A stretch of 64,000 bases of DNA from contig JAPKDA010000001.1 of assembly GCA_028822695.1 (NCBI GenBank), forward strand, positions 1-64,000, in the 5' to 3' direction. A model generated the notes under the pieces. That model was not told the DNA's origin. It did no database searches and saw only the letters and a list, made by a program, of their open reading frames with translations. Shown here piece by piece: positions 16,274 to 26,849 of the stretch (positions are counted from its first letter, which is position 1; each line of letters starts with the position of its first letter). The position numbers and the translations under genes are program-made. This DNA comes from Akkermansiaceae bacterium. GTDB taxonomy: Bacteria > Verrucomicrobiota > Verrucomicrobiia > Verrucomicrobiales > Akkermansiaceae.

Positions 16274-18703
16274 TCAGGGGAGGAATCTGAATTCATTGGA
16301 GTTGAGGAGGGCCCAGCGGAGGTCGGCCATGCCTTCGGTGCCGGAGGCGATGATGAGGCGGGCGTCGGATTTCTCTTCGGTCGTTGGGAGGCGGGTGAGG
16401 ATTTCCTGGTAGGCCCAGTCGATGGCCTTGTCGGGGTCCTTTTCGAGGATCCGGTGGAGAGGTTCGAGGGTGCCGACGCGGGAGGCTTCTTGGGTCATGC
16501 GGCCGTTGAGCATCATGAGTTGCTGGCGTAGGGAGGATGCTTCATCGCGGAACTCGCCGAGGCCGGTGCGGGCCGGTTGGCCGAAGACGCGGAGGAAGTG
16601 GGCTGGTGGGGCGGGGGTGGCCATGCGCATGGCGCTGCTGAAGCGGGGATTGTCATCGATCGTTTCGGTGATCGTCTTCATCTCGTATTTCATGACCTTG
16701 CGCTGTGTCTCCTTTTGCATCGCGGCCATCTTTTCCGCCTCGATCTGCTCGTCGGACTTCTGCCGCATGGATTCCAGTTCGTTGCGCTCCTCGGCGTTGG
16801 CGAGAGCGTTGAAGTCGAGGGTGATGGAGGACTCGAGGTCGTAGCCGTCGCCGCGCATGGCAGCCTTCATCATGGCGGGTGGCGCGTCGCCGACGTCGAC
16901 CATCGTGAATTCCCCGGTGGGAACTTGGATTTCGCGGCTGATGTCCTTCTTGTTTGCTCCGGCGGGCCACTTGAAATCCTTGAGGTGTCCGGCGGTGATG
17001 ATGCTGTCGTAGAGGACCTCGCCGAGCATGCGGCGGGTGGGGGCGGCGGCGAAGTTCTTCTCGCTCTCTTCGCGGAGGGCGATCTTCACTTCGGCTCCGA
17101 GTGGGGCGCGACGGTAGGCGTCGGAGAGGGTGATGAGGCGGACGAGGGTGCGGAGGTCGAAGCCGCTGGCGATGAATTCCTGGGAGAGGAAGTCGAGGGT
17201 GCTGGCGTGATGGAGTTCGTTGTAGTCGGAAAAATTGTCGAGCGGTTCGACGAAGCCGTGTCCGATGAGTTCCGCCCAAACGCGGTTGACGAAGGCGCGG
17301 GCGAAATAGCCGTTGCGCGGGTCGGTGATGAGGGCGGCGAGTTGGGTCCGCATCTCACTGGATTTGTAGATATCGCCGTGGACGTTGAGCTGGCGGCTTT
17401 CTTTTTTGGCTTCCGCGAGGACGGGATCGCTGGGGCGGCCGACATTCGGTTCTACGGCATCGAGGAGGGCGTCGAGATCGGCGGCTTCTTCGCCCACGGA
17501 GTCTTCCTTGTCCTTGTTTTCACGGAGTTTCTCAAGGCGGCGGAGGTAGTCGGGGGGGGTGTCGAATTCGGTGAGTTGGAAGGGGAACTTGGGACCGATG
17601 GCCTTACGGTCGTCGGGCTCGGCCTTGTCCTCGGGCGGCCAGAGGACCGTCATTTTGTCGCCCTCGGTGGTGTAGGTCATGCCGCGTTGACGGTTCTGGA
17701 CTTGCTTGGTTTTGCCGAAGAAGGCGGCGAGGTCGTAGAAGTCGCGTTGTTCCCAATCGTCGAAGGGATGGTCGTGGCACATGGCGCAACCGATGCGGAC
17801 GCCGAGGAAGACTTGGGAGGTGGCGGCGGCGAGTTCCATGGGCTCGGTGTTGTCGCCGAGGATGAAGCCGACCGCGGGATTTGAGTTGGATCGACCTGAG
17901 GCGCTGATGAGTTCGCGCACCACTTCGTCGTATGGTTTGCCCCTTTCGATGGAACCGTGGATGTAGGCGAGGAGTTGGTTGCCGCCCTCGACGTTTGAGC
18001 GAATGCGCAGCATGTCGGCCATGAAGATGGTCCAGCGGTCTGCGAAACGGGGATGGGCGATGAGTTTGTCGACGAGCTTGCGTCGGCGACCATCACCCCA
18101 GCGTTCGAACTCGCGGACTTCGGCCATGGTTGGGATGCGGCCGATGAGGTCGATGGTGCTGCGGCGGAGAAAGGCGGCGTCGCTGATGAGGTCGGTTGTG
18201 ATGATCCGGGCGCCGGCATTTTCGCGGCGGAGGATATCATCGAGCATCGCGGCGGCCTCGGTGGGGGAGGAGGGAGATTTTTTGGGAAGGGCGACGCGTT
18301 TGATCGGCTCGGGTTTGCGCTCGGTGAGAGTGACTCCCTTCGGCCAATCGGCTCCGGACTCGACCCAGGCGTCGAGCAGGGCGACTTCCTCCGGTTTGAG
18401 GGCCCGGCCTTCGTCGGGCATGACGCCTTCGTCGATGGGGCGGAGGTGGATGCGGACGAGGAGCTCGCTTTTGGCGATGTCGCCCGGGACGATGGCGTCG
18501 GCGGTTTCTCCGCCCTCCAGGATGAGCTCATGGGTGTCCATGCGGAGGCCACCCTTGATTTTATCGGCGTTGTGGCAGCGGACGCAGTTCCGTTCGAGGA
18601 TGGGCTGGATCTGCTCCGCGAAATCCGGGGCAGCGGCCGCAGCGGGGAGGGCCAGAGTGAGGAGGGCCAGAGCGGTGAAAGTGGTGTCGGGACGAGGAAA
18701 CAC
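16274..18703 (-). CDS. PSCyt1/DUF1549/DUF1553 cytochrome-like protein
   Basis: The product is 809 aa with a Sec signal peptide (TALALLTLALPAAAAA). A PSCyt1 heme-binding region lies at about residues 28-100, with CVRCH and a distal MPDEGRALKPEE segment. DUF1549 covers about 155-350, including a second heme motif CAMCH followed by DHPFDDWEQRDFY. DUF1553 covers about 430-790 (FARAFVNRVWAELIGHG is typical). The biochemical role is not established; the family is thought to act in periplasmic redox or polysaccharide processing in PVC bacteria. It is the first gene of the leftward operon, diverging from dnaK across a 516-nt control region, with the DUF1501 gene 108 nt downstream. Confidence 0.93.
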   Translation of the reverse strand: MFPRPDTTFTALALLTLALPAAAAAPDFAEQIQPILERNCVRCHNADKIKGGLRMDTHELILEGGETADAIVPGDIAKSELLVRIHLRPIDEGVMPDEGRALKPEEVALLDAWVESGADWPKGVTLTERKPEPIKRVALPKKSPSSPTEAAAMLDDILRRENAGARIITTDLISDAAFLRRSTIDLIGRIPTMAEVREFERWGDGRRRKLVDKLIAHPRFADRWTIFMADMLRIRSNVEGGNQLLAYIHGSIERGKPYDEVVRELISASGRSNSNPAVGFILGDNTEPMELAAATSQVFLGVRIGCAMCHDHPFDDWEQRDFYDLAAFFGKTKQVQNRQRGMTYTTEGDKMTVLWPPEDKAEPDDRKAIGPKFPFQLTEFDTPPDYLRRLEKLRENKDKEDSVGEEAADLDALLDAVEPNVGRPSDPVLAEAKKESRQLNVHGDIYKSSEMRTQLAALITDPRNGYFARAFVNRVWAELIGHGFVEPLDNFSDYNELHHASTLDFLSQEFIASGFDLRTLVRLITLSDAYRRAPLGAEVKIALREESEKNFAAAPTRRMLGEVLYDSIITAGHLKDFKWPAGANKKDISREIQVPTGEFTMVDVGDAPPAMMKAAMRGDGYDLESSITLDFNALANAEERNELESMRQKSDEQIEAEKMAAMQKETQRKVMKYEMKTITETIDDNPRFSSAMRMATPAPPAHFLRVFGQPARTGLGEFRDEASSLRQQLMMLNGRMTQEASRVGTLEPLHRILEKDPDKAIDWAYQEILTRLPTTEEKSDARLIIASGTEGMADLRWALLNSNEFRFLP

Positions 18704-19098
18704 GGGATTGGTGAGCGGGTTGACCGCCCGAATAGAATAACTACGCGGCAGGGAAAGGAAACCTTACCAGGCTATTTGTCGGGAAAGGAGCTGGAGCAAG
18801 CAGTTGGCTCGCCCGGGAACCACGGCGGGCCCCGATCGCTGCCTTCGCTGGGGGAGCGGGGTCATTTCCATTACGGAGTTAGAAGCGACAGCAGAGAGGG
18901 GCGAAGAATCGCCGCAGCCCAAGAGTGGCTGCGCGGCAGGGGAGGAGGCCAATGTGCCCGGTGGCACAAGATGTCGCAGTTGGGGTGCGCTAAGCGTGAC
19001 ATATTGGCTCAAACTAGGTGTGATTAGCTCTCACGGTAAATCCGTGAAAATTTGTATGGCGCTGATCCTGAGCTGATTGAGGTGTGAATAACCCCTTG
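18704..19098. other. Divergent intergenic region with stacked hairpins
   Basis: This 516-nt gap (to 19219) has no convincing gene. About 18800-18940 is rich in short stems: GCCCG...CGGGC, GGCGA-agaa-TCGCC near 18901, and the 7-bp CGCAGCC-caagagt-GGCTGCG directly after it. A further 6-bp hairpin TCACGG-taaat-CCGTGA lies near 19032-19048. This could be a small structured RNA or the long leader of either divergent operon. I cannot match it to a known family. Confidence 0.4.
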
Positions 19099-19114
19099 TG
19101 GCACGGGGACTGCA
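19099..19114 (+). promoter_or_regulatory. Sigma-54-type -24/-12 promoter of dnaK
   Basis: TGGCACG at 19099-19105, four bases, then CTGCA at 19110-19114. This differs from the TGGCACG-N4-TTGCA consensus at one base, and the GG (19100-19101) and GC (19112-19113) dinucleotides have the required spacing. The predicted start is near 19125, leaving a leader of about 95 nt. If real, transcription needs RpoN and an AAA+ activator. Confidence 0.65.
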
Positions 19115-19132
19115 ATAGGAAAGCACGGTTGA

Positions 19133-21175
<2,043 letters not shown>

Positions 21176-21259
21176 TCGCAACAATTTCCGACCCGTTAGG
21201 CGTTTACGGCTGGCGGGTCGGCTATCTCAACACAAACAACAACACCAACAACACACAAC
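21176..21259 (+). promoter_or_regulatory. dnaK-groES spacer: 8-bp stem and A/C-rich SD-less leader
   Basis: CCGACCCG (21190-21197) pairs with CGGGTCGG about 18 nt later, a possible attenuator or processing hairpin. The following 35 nt up to the groES ATG are almost only A and C (acacaaacaacaacacc) and contain no Shine-Dalgarno sequence. No CIRCE operator (TTAGCACTC-N9-GAGTGCTAA) is present. Confidence 0.5.
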
Positions 21260-21553
21260 ATGGCTAGTATCAAACCACTCGCGCATCGCGTCCTCGTGAA
21301 GCGCCTTGAGGCGGAAACAATGAGCGCGGGGGGCATCGTCCTTCCCGATTCTGCACAGGAAAAGCCCCAGGAAGCGGAAATCGTTTCCCTCGGCACCGGC
21401 GGAAAAGATGACAATGGAAACGACATCGTCTTTTCCGTGAAGCCCGGGGACAAAGTCCTCATTTCAAAATACGGCGGCACTGATGTGAAGGTCGACGGCG
21501 AAGATCTTCTGATCATCTCCGAGTCCGACATCCTCGGCGTCCTCGTTGCCTAA
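21260..21553 (+). CDS. groS: Co-chaperonin GroES
   Basis: The product is 97 aa, the standard length. It begins [18 protein letters not shown], carries the mobile-loop region [19 protein letters not shown] and ends [13 protein letters not shown], all diagnostic of GroES. It forms the heptameric lid of GroEL in the cytosol. It lies 84 nt after dnaK and 34 nt before groEL, in the same orientation, so all three may share a transcript. The leader has no Shine-Dalgarno sequence but is A/C-rich and unstructured. Confidence 0.98.
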   Translation: MASIKPLAHRVLVKRLEAETMSAGGIVLPDSAQEKPQEAEIVSLGTGGKDDNGNDIVFSVKPGDKVLISKYGGTDVKVDGEDLLIISESDILGVLVA

Positions 21554-21587
21554 ACGCACAACCACATAAAAATAACCAACTAAGACA

Positions 21588-23252
21588 ATGGCAGCAAAAC
21601 AACTACAGTTTGACGAAGCCGCCCGCCAGGCCCTCCTGCGCGGTGTGGAAAAGCTGGCCCGTGCCGTGAAAGCGACGCTCGGACCTGCTGGACGTAACGT
21701 GATTCTCGACAAGAAATTCGGTTCCCCGACCATCACCAAGGACGGTGTTTCGGTCGCTAAGGAAATCGAGCTCGACGATCCTTACGAAAACATGGGCGCA
21801 CAGCTCATCCGTGAGGTGTCCTCGAAGACATCCGACATCGCCGGTGACGGCACCACCACGGCGACCGTGCTTGCCGAAGCCATCTATAAAGAAGGTCTTC
21901 GCAACGTGACCGCCGGTGCAAACCCGATCAGCCTCCAGCGCGGCATCATGAAGGCCACCGAGGCCATCGTGGCCCAGCTTCACGAGATCTCCAAGGAGGT
22001 CTCCGACACCAAGGAAATCGCTCAGGTTGCGACCGTTTCGGCCAACTGGGACGAAGAGATCGGTGGCATCATCGCTGAAGCCATGGACAAGGTCGGCAAG
22101 GACGGCACCATCACGGTGGAAGAAGCCAAAGGCATCGACACGACCCTCGAGGTTGTGGAAGGCATGCAGTTCGACAAGGGTTACCTCTCTCCTTACTTCG
22201 TGACTGACGCGGAGACCATGGAGTGTTCCCTCGAGAACGCCTACCTCCTCATCAACGAGAAGAAGATTTCCTCCCTCAAGGACATGCTTCCTCTTTTGGA
22301 GAAGATTGCCAAGACCGGCCGTCCTCTCCTCATCATCGCTGAAGACGTGGAAGGTGAAGCGCTTGCGACCCTCGTGGTCAACAAGCTCCGCGGCACCCTC
22401 AACATCGCTGCTGTGAAGGCACCTGGTTTCGGAGATCGCCGCAAGGCCATGCTCGAAGACCTCGCCATCCTCACCGGCGGCAAAGTCATCACCGAAGACC
22501 TCGGGATCAAGCTTGAGAATGTTGAACTCGACGACCTCGGCGAAGCGAAGCGGGTGACGATCACCAAGGAAGCCACCACCCTCGTTGAAGGTGGAGGTTC
22601 CAGCGACGGCATCAGCGGTCGCGTGAATCAGATTCGTAAGCAGATCGAAGACACCTCTTCGGACTACGATCGCGAGAAGCTCCAGGAGCGTCTTGCCAAG
22701 CTCGCCGGCGGTGTGGCTGTCATCAGTGTTGGTGCAGCAACCGAGACCGAGATGAAGGAGAAGAAGGCACGCGTGGAAGACGCCCTTCACGCCACCCGCG
22801 CAGCGGTGGAAGAAGGCATCGTTGCTGGTGGTGGCACCGCACTGATCCGTGCGCTTGCCGGAGCTGTGACTGCCAAGTACCTCGACAAGGCCTCCAGCGA
22901 AGACGAGAAGACCGGGATGGGCATTGTTGCCAAGGCCGTGGAGTCTCCTCTTCGTCAGCTTGCTGCAAACGCAGGCCTCGAAGGTGCGCTCATCGTTGAG
23001 AAAGTTGCCAATGAAAAGGGCAACATCGGCTACAACGTCGCTACTGGCGAGTATGTCGACCTCATCAAAGCTGGTGTGGTGGATCCGACCAAAGTGACTC
23101 GTAGCGCTCTTCAGAACGCCGCGTCGATCGCCGGTCTCCTCCTCACTACCGAGGCTCTCATCACTGAGATCCCCGAGCCAGAAGCAGCCGGTGGAGGTGA
23201 CCACGGTCACGACCACGGCGGCGGCATGGGCGGCATGGGCGGCATGATGTAA
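21588..23252 (+). CDS. groL: Chaperonin GroEL
   Basis: The product is 554 aa, as expected. Landmarks are [19 protein letters not shown] near residue 28, the nucleotide-binding [10 protein letters not shown] near 88, [14 protein letters not shown] near 250 and the GroEL signature [15 protein letters not shown] near 405. The C-terminus has a short His-rich insert (DHGHDHGGG) before GGMGGMM, which is unusual compared with the plain GGM tail. It encloses and refolds cytosolic proteins with GroES. The start at ATG 21588 has an A/C-rich leader without Shine-Dalgarno. Codon use is optimal (C-ending), as in dnaK. Confidence 0.98.
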   Translation: MAAKQLQFDEAARQALLRGVEKLARAVKATLGPAGRNVILDKKFGSPTITKDGVSVAKEIELDDPYENMGAQLIREVSSKTSDIAGDGTTTATVLAEAIYKEGLRNVTAGANPISLQRGIMKATEAIVAQLHEISKEVSDTKEIAQVATVSANWDEEIGGIIAEAMDKVGKDGTITVEEAKGIDTTLEVVEGMQFDKGYLSPYFVTDAETMECSLENAYLLINEKKISSLKDMLPLLEKIAKTGRPLLIIAEDVEGEALATLVVNKLRGTLNIAAVKAPGFGDRRKAMLEDLAILTGGKVITEDLGIKLENVELDDLGEAKRVTITKEATTLVEGGGSSDGISGRVNQIRKQIEDTSSDYDREKLQERLAKLAGGVAVISVGAATETEMKEKKARVEDALHATRAAVEEGIVAGGGTALIRALAGAVTAKYLDKASSEDEKTGMGIVAKAVESPLRQLAANAGLEGALIVEKVANEKGNIGYNVATGEYVDLIKAGVVDPTKVTRSALQNAASIAGLLLTTEALITEIPEPEAAGGGDHGHDHGGGMGGMGGMM

Positions 23253-23289
23253 CGCCTCGCGTTACGATTGCTGAATCGAACAATTCTAC

Positions 23290-23319
23290 AAGCCGGGCGG
23301 GAAACCGCCCGGCTTTTTT
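23290..23319 (+). terminator. Rho-independent terminator after groEL
   Basis: An 11-bp stem AAGCCGGGCGG / CCGCCCGGCTT with a GAAA tetraloop, ending in a run of six T, 38 nt after the groEL stop. Confidence 0.95.
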
Positions 23320-23403
23320 GTGGGGTGTTGGGAGGGGGCCCGGGGGGAACCCGGCAAAAAATCGGGTTATTTGATGATATCGCAGGGGGTGAGGAGACGT
23401 AGT

Positions 23404-24159
23404 ATGCCGCTGAAGATGAAGAGTTTTTCCTCCCTTGCCGCTGTTGCCGTGGTTCTCGCTGGTTCGTTCGCCGAAGTTTCCGCCGAGGTGAAGGCCCCGG
23501 AGGGGTTCACGGCCTTGTTCAACGGGAAGGACCTGAGCAGTTGGTGGGGGTTGGGCACGGAGAATCCGGCGAAGTGGATGGCGCTCCCGGCAGAGAAGTT
23601 GGCGGCGAAGAAGGCGAAGAGCCTGTTGGACATCAAGAAGCACTGGAGTGTGGATGGAGATGATTTGGTGAACGATGGTCACGGGCTTTTCCTGACTACG
23701 GAGAAGAACTACGGGGATTTCGAGCTGCGGTTGGACTACAAGACTGTGGCGAAGGCGGACAGCGGGATCTATTTGCGGGCCATTCCGCAGGTGCAGATCT
23801 GGGACACGACGAAGGCGGGCGGAAAGTGGAAGATCGGGGCGGACAAGGGATCGGGTGGGCTTTGGAACAATCCGAAGGGATCACCGGGCCGGGATCCGCT
23901 GGTGTTGGCGGACAAGCCGTTTGGAGAATGGAACAGCGTTCGGGTGTTGATGGCGGGGGAGATTGTGACGGTTTACCTGAATGACAAGTTGGTGGTGGAT
24001 CATGCGAAGATGCAGAACTTCTTCAACAAGAAGGGGCCGATGCCAGAAGTGGGTCCGATTCAGTTGCAGACGCACGGGGGAGCGATCACTTGGCGCAATA
24101 TCTTTGTCCGGGAGATCGGTAAAGAAGAGTCGGCTAAGATTCAGAAGGCAGCTAAATAA
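23404..24159 (+). CDS. Secreted DUF1080 (3-keto-disaccharide hydrolase-like) protein
   Basis: The product is about 251 aa from ATG 23404, which has GAGGAG 7 nt upstream. A longer frame starting upstream overlaps the groEL terminator, so I rejected it. The signal peptide is SSLAAVAVVLAGSFAEVSA. The mature part matches DUF1080: GFTALFNGKDLSSWWG, NYGDFELRLDYKT, DSGIYLRAIPQVQIWD, WNSVRVLMAGEIVTVYLND and ITWRNIFVREI. This concanavalin-like domain includes 3-keto-disaccharide hydrolases in the 3-keto-glycoside pathway, but many members are uncharacterised. The next gene starts 9 nt downstream, so the two are probably co-transcribed. Confidence 0.92.
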   Translation: MPLKMKSFSSLAAVAVVLAGSFAEVSAEVKAPEGFTALFNGKDLSSWWGLGTENPAKWMALPAEKLAAKKAKSLLDIKKHWSVDGDDLVNDGHGLFLTTEKNYGDFELRLDYKTVAKADSGIYLRAIPQVQIWDTTKAGGKWKIGADKGSGGLWNNPKGSPGRDPLVLADKPFGEWNSVRVLMAGEIVTVYLNDKLVVDHAKMQNFFNKKGPMPEVGPIQLQTHGGAITWRNIFVREIGKEESAKIQKAAK

Positions 24160-24168
24160 CAGATTGTC

Positions 24169-25407
24169 ATGAAGCGGAATCGTTACTTAGTGGTCTTGGT
24201 TCTGGCGGCGGCGATTGTTGCCACGATTGCCTTGTTGCCGTCCAAGGAGGCCGAGCAGGAGGACGGCAGAAAGTGGTTCAAGGGGAACACGCACACGCAT
24301 TCCCTCTGGAGTGACGGGAATGATTTTCCGGAGATGATTGTGGGGTGGTATCAGGATCAGGGGTACGATTTTTTGGCCTTGTCCGATCACAATGTTCTCA
24401 GTCGCGGGGAGCGGTGGATGTCGGTGGCGCAAGTGGAGAAACGCCGAAAGGATAAGGGGACGGGGACGATGGCGAAGTATCTTGAGGAGTTCGGAGAGGA
24501 CTGGGTGGAGAGGCGTGGAGAGGTGGGCAAGGAGGAGGTGCGCTTGAAGACCTTGGAAGAGATCCGGCCGAAGTTTGAGGCGCCGGGCGAGTTTCTCTTA
24601 ATTGAGGCGGAGGAGATCACTGACCGGTATCGCAATAGTCCCGTTCACATCAATGCGATCAATCTCGATGAGGTGATTGCGCCGCAGCACGGGGACTCGT
24701 TGGTGGAGACGATACGCAACAACCTCCAGGCGGTGAATGAGCAGGCCGAGCGATTGGGTCGGCCGATTCTGGCGCACTTGAACCATCCGAACTTCCATTG
24801 GGCGATCTCGCCGCAGGAATTGGCGGAGGTGGTGGAGGATCAATTTTTCGAGGTCTACAACGGGCATCCGGGGATCAATCACCTTGGGGACGGGGATCGG
24901 CCGAGCGACGAGGAGATTTGGGATTTGGCGAATACGCTTCGCATCATGGTGCATGACGCCCCGCCCTTGTTCGGCGTGGCGACGGACGATTCGCACAATT
25001 ACCATGGAGGGGATGTTTCGCCGGGGCGGGGTTGGGTGATGGTGAGGGCTGAGGAATTGGAGGCGGGCTCGTTGATTGAGGCCATGGAGCGGGGAGACTT
25101 CTATGCCTCATCCGGTGTGGTGCTGGAAGAGGTGAGCTATGATCGCCGGAAGCGGACGCATCTGGTGAGGATGCCGGCCGCGGAAGGAGTGGAGTATGAG
25201 ACGCGGTTTGTGGGAACGCGGAGAGGGACGCCGGACAAGCCGGGAGAAATTTTTGCGACGGTGATCGGTTTGGAGGCGTCGTATCGATTGGAGGGTGATG
25301 AGTTGTATGTTCGGGCGGTGGTGACTTCCTCGGTGGTTCATCCGAATCCGTCCTACAAGGATCAGCGGGAGCAGGCGTGGACGCAGCCGGTGGGGTGGAG
25401 GAAATGA
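24169..25407 (+). CDS. Secreted PHP-domain phosphoesterase-like protein
   Basis: The product is 412 aa with an N-terminal signal or anchor (VVLVLAAAIVATIALLP). PHP metal-binding motifs are visible: NTHTHSLWSDG near residue 41, LSDHNV near 72, AHLNHPNFHW near 203 and TDDSHNY near 267. PHP domains hydrolyse phosphoesters or related bonds with a two- or three-metal centre. Export makes polymerase or histidinol-phosphatase roles unlikely. The C-terminal 100 residues look like a beta domain often found in these exported PHP proteins. It follows the DUF1080 gene by 9 nt. Confidence 0.85.
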   Translation: MKRNRYLVVLVLAAAIVATIALLPSKEAEQEDGRKWFKGNTHTHSLWSDGNDFPEMIVGWYQDQGYDFLALSDHNVLSRGERWMSVAQVEKRRKDKGTGTMAKYLEEFGEDWVERRGEVGKEEVRLKTLEEIRPKFEAPGEFLLIEAEEITDRYRNSPVHINAINLDEVIAPQHGDSLVETIRNNLQAVNEQAERLGRPILAHLNHPNFHWAISPQELAEVVEDQFFEVYNGHPGINHLGDGDRPSDEEIWDLANTLRIMVHDAPPLFGVATDDSHNYHGGDVSPGRGWVMVRAEELEAGSLIEAMERGDFYASSGVVLEEVSYDRRKRTHLVRMPAAEGVEYETRFVGTRRGTPDKPGEIFATVIGLEASYRLEGDELYVRAVVTSSVVHPNPSYKDQREQAWTQPVGWRK

Positions 25408-25486
25408 TGATGTTATGAGGAGAATGCGTGGGAAGCGAAGCCGGGGCCTTGCGCTGGAAGTGAGCTGTGACAGGATGTTTTTATCG

Positions 25487-25954
25487 ATGAAAGTGATTCT
25501 TCTTTTGCTGGGCACGGTGCTGATGGGGCAGGGCGAGGTCCTGAGGGTGAGCAAGGTGGTGGATAATATTGGGCCGAATGTGGAGCAGATGCGCTACACG
25601 ACGGAGCGAGGGGTGATGATTTATCGCGTGGAGAAGGCTGCGATTTTGACGAGCAAGGACGTGAAGAGTGCGGGGGTGGTTCCGAAGAGGAAGGGTGTGT
25701 TGGAAGTGAAGCTGACGCCGGAAGGGGCGAAGAAACTGTCTGAGGCCACGAAGGATGCAGATTCGACATTACGTTTGGCGATCGTGGTGGAGAACGTGTT
25801 GGAGAGTGTTCCCTTGGTGCAGAGTGAGCTGAAGGACACCTTTTGGATTTCGGGGTTGGATGATCGGGATGAGGAGGGGATGAAGGAATTGGTGGAGGCG
25901 TTGTTGAAGAAGGGGGAAGAGCGGGAAGAGGGAGAGGCCGAAGAGAAGGAGTAG
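25487..25954 (+). CDS. Small secreted protein resembling the SecD P1-head domain
   Basis: The product is about 155 aa from ATG 25487 (25475 is an alternative). A signal peptide (VILLLLGTVLMGQGE) is followed by YRVEKAAILTSKDVKSAGVVPKRKGVLEVKLTPEGAKKLSEATKD, here described in parts: the 'EVKLTPEGAKKLSE' segment is characteristic of the SecDF P1 head. The C-terminus is highly acidic (EEREEGEAEEKE). SecD P1 normally belongs to a 12-helix translocase component; here it stands alone with no membrane core. Similar stand-alone versions exist in PVC genomes as hypothetical proteins. The function is unknown. Confidence 0.65.
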   Translation: MKVILLLLGTVLMGQGEVLRVSKVVDNIGPNVEQMRYTTERGVMIYRVEKAAILTSKDVKSAGVVPKRKGVLEVKLTPEGAKKLSEATKDADSTLRLAIVVENVLESVPLVQSELKDTFWISGLDDRDEEGMKELVEALLKKGEEREEGEAEEKE

Positions 25955-26142
25955 GAGGCCTTGGGGGAGAAGAGGGACTCGACGGAGGTTTCCGCGCAGA
26001 GGGGGAGGGTGAAGAGGCTGAGGAGAAGGACGGAGCGAAACATGGGTTGGTGGCGAGCGTATTGTGGCTCCGAGGTGGGTTGTTGCGAAAAAATGTCCGA
26101 GTTGCGGGGAGAATTAAGGGACGGGGCTTGTCTCGGGGGGAG

Positions 26143-26847
26143 ATGAGGAGAGAGTGGGGCGTGAAGCCTTACTTGAAGATTGCAGAGGCAGCGTTGCCGG
26201 ACGGGACGGTGTTTACGTTGCACCGGCACGACGGGCAGATCTATTTGAAGAATGGTCCGTTGGACCTAATGAGTACGTCGCTCACATACTCGGAGCAATA
26301 TTTGGCGGAGTTGGGTTGTGCGGACTTGGTGGAAGGGGAGCCGAGACGACCGGAGCATCCGCGGATTTTGATCGGGGGATTGGGTTTGGGGTTCACCCTG
26401 AAGAAGGCCTTGGAGATGGTGGGGCGGCCGGCGACGATTACGGTGGCGGAGTTGGTGCCGGAGATTGTGGAGTGGAACCGGACTTTTTTGGTGGAGCACA
26501 ATGGGCCGCTCTTGGATGACGAGCGGACCGATATTTATCAGGGGGATTTCTATGATTGTTTGAAGGATGGGGGCGGGAAGTTTGATGCGATCCTGATCGA
26601 TATCGATGACTCGCCGGACTTTTTGATCACGGAGGGAAACTCGCGGCTCTACACGCAGCGGTTTCTGCACACGATCCGGGGGTCGCTGGCGCCGGGGGGC
26701 TGTGTGGCCTATTGGGTGGCGGAGCCGACGCCGAGTTTTGAGAGGACCTTGGGGAAGGCGGGGTTTGAGGTGGAGTTGTTTCGAGTGGGGCCGCATGAAA
26801 AGTCGAAGCGGGCGCGGCACGGCATTTATTTGTGCCGGAAAGGGTAG
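26143..26847 (+). CDS. Spermidine synthase-like class-I methyltransferase fold protein
   Basis: The product is about 234 aa from ATG 26143, 13 nt after a GGGG-rich stretch; longer frames add a low-complexity N-terminus. A Rossmann-fold nucleotide motif is present (ILIGGLGLGFTLKKAL), followed by VAELVPEIVEWNR, the acidic strand end that binds the ribose in SAM or dcSAM enzymes. DAILIDIDDSPDF is the catalytic-loop region of spermidine synthases. Polyamine synthase (SpeE) homology is clear, but substrate specificity is not. It is not obviously in an operon; the next coding sequence converges from the right. Confidence 0.8.
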   Translation: MRREWGVKPYLKIAEAALPDGTVFTLHRHDGQIYLKNGPLDLMSTSLTYSEQYLAELGCADLVEGEPRRPEHPRILIGGLGLGFTLKKALEMVGRPATITVAELVPEIVEWNRTFLVEHNGPLLDDERTDIYQGDFYDCLKDGGGKFDAILIDIDDSPDFLITEGNSRLYTQRFLHTIRGSLAPGGCVAYWVAEPTPSFERTLGKAGFEVELFRVGPHEKSKRARHGIYLCRKG

Positions 26848-26849
26848 GG

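Noticed and set aside
21176-21260. CIRCE operator before groES
   Set aside because: The TTAGCACTC-N9-GAGTGCTAA pattern is not present here or before dnaK.
25955-26043. Signal-peptide-like minus frame (MFRSVLLLSLFTLPLCAE)
   Set aside because: Only 30 residues look real before it runs antisense through the SecD-like gene; no ribosome site. Possibly a gene remnant, but not supportable.
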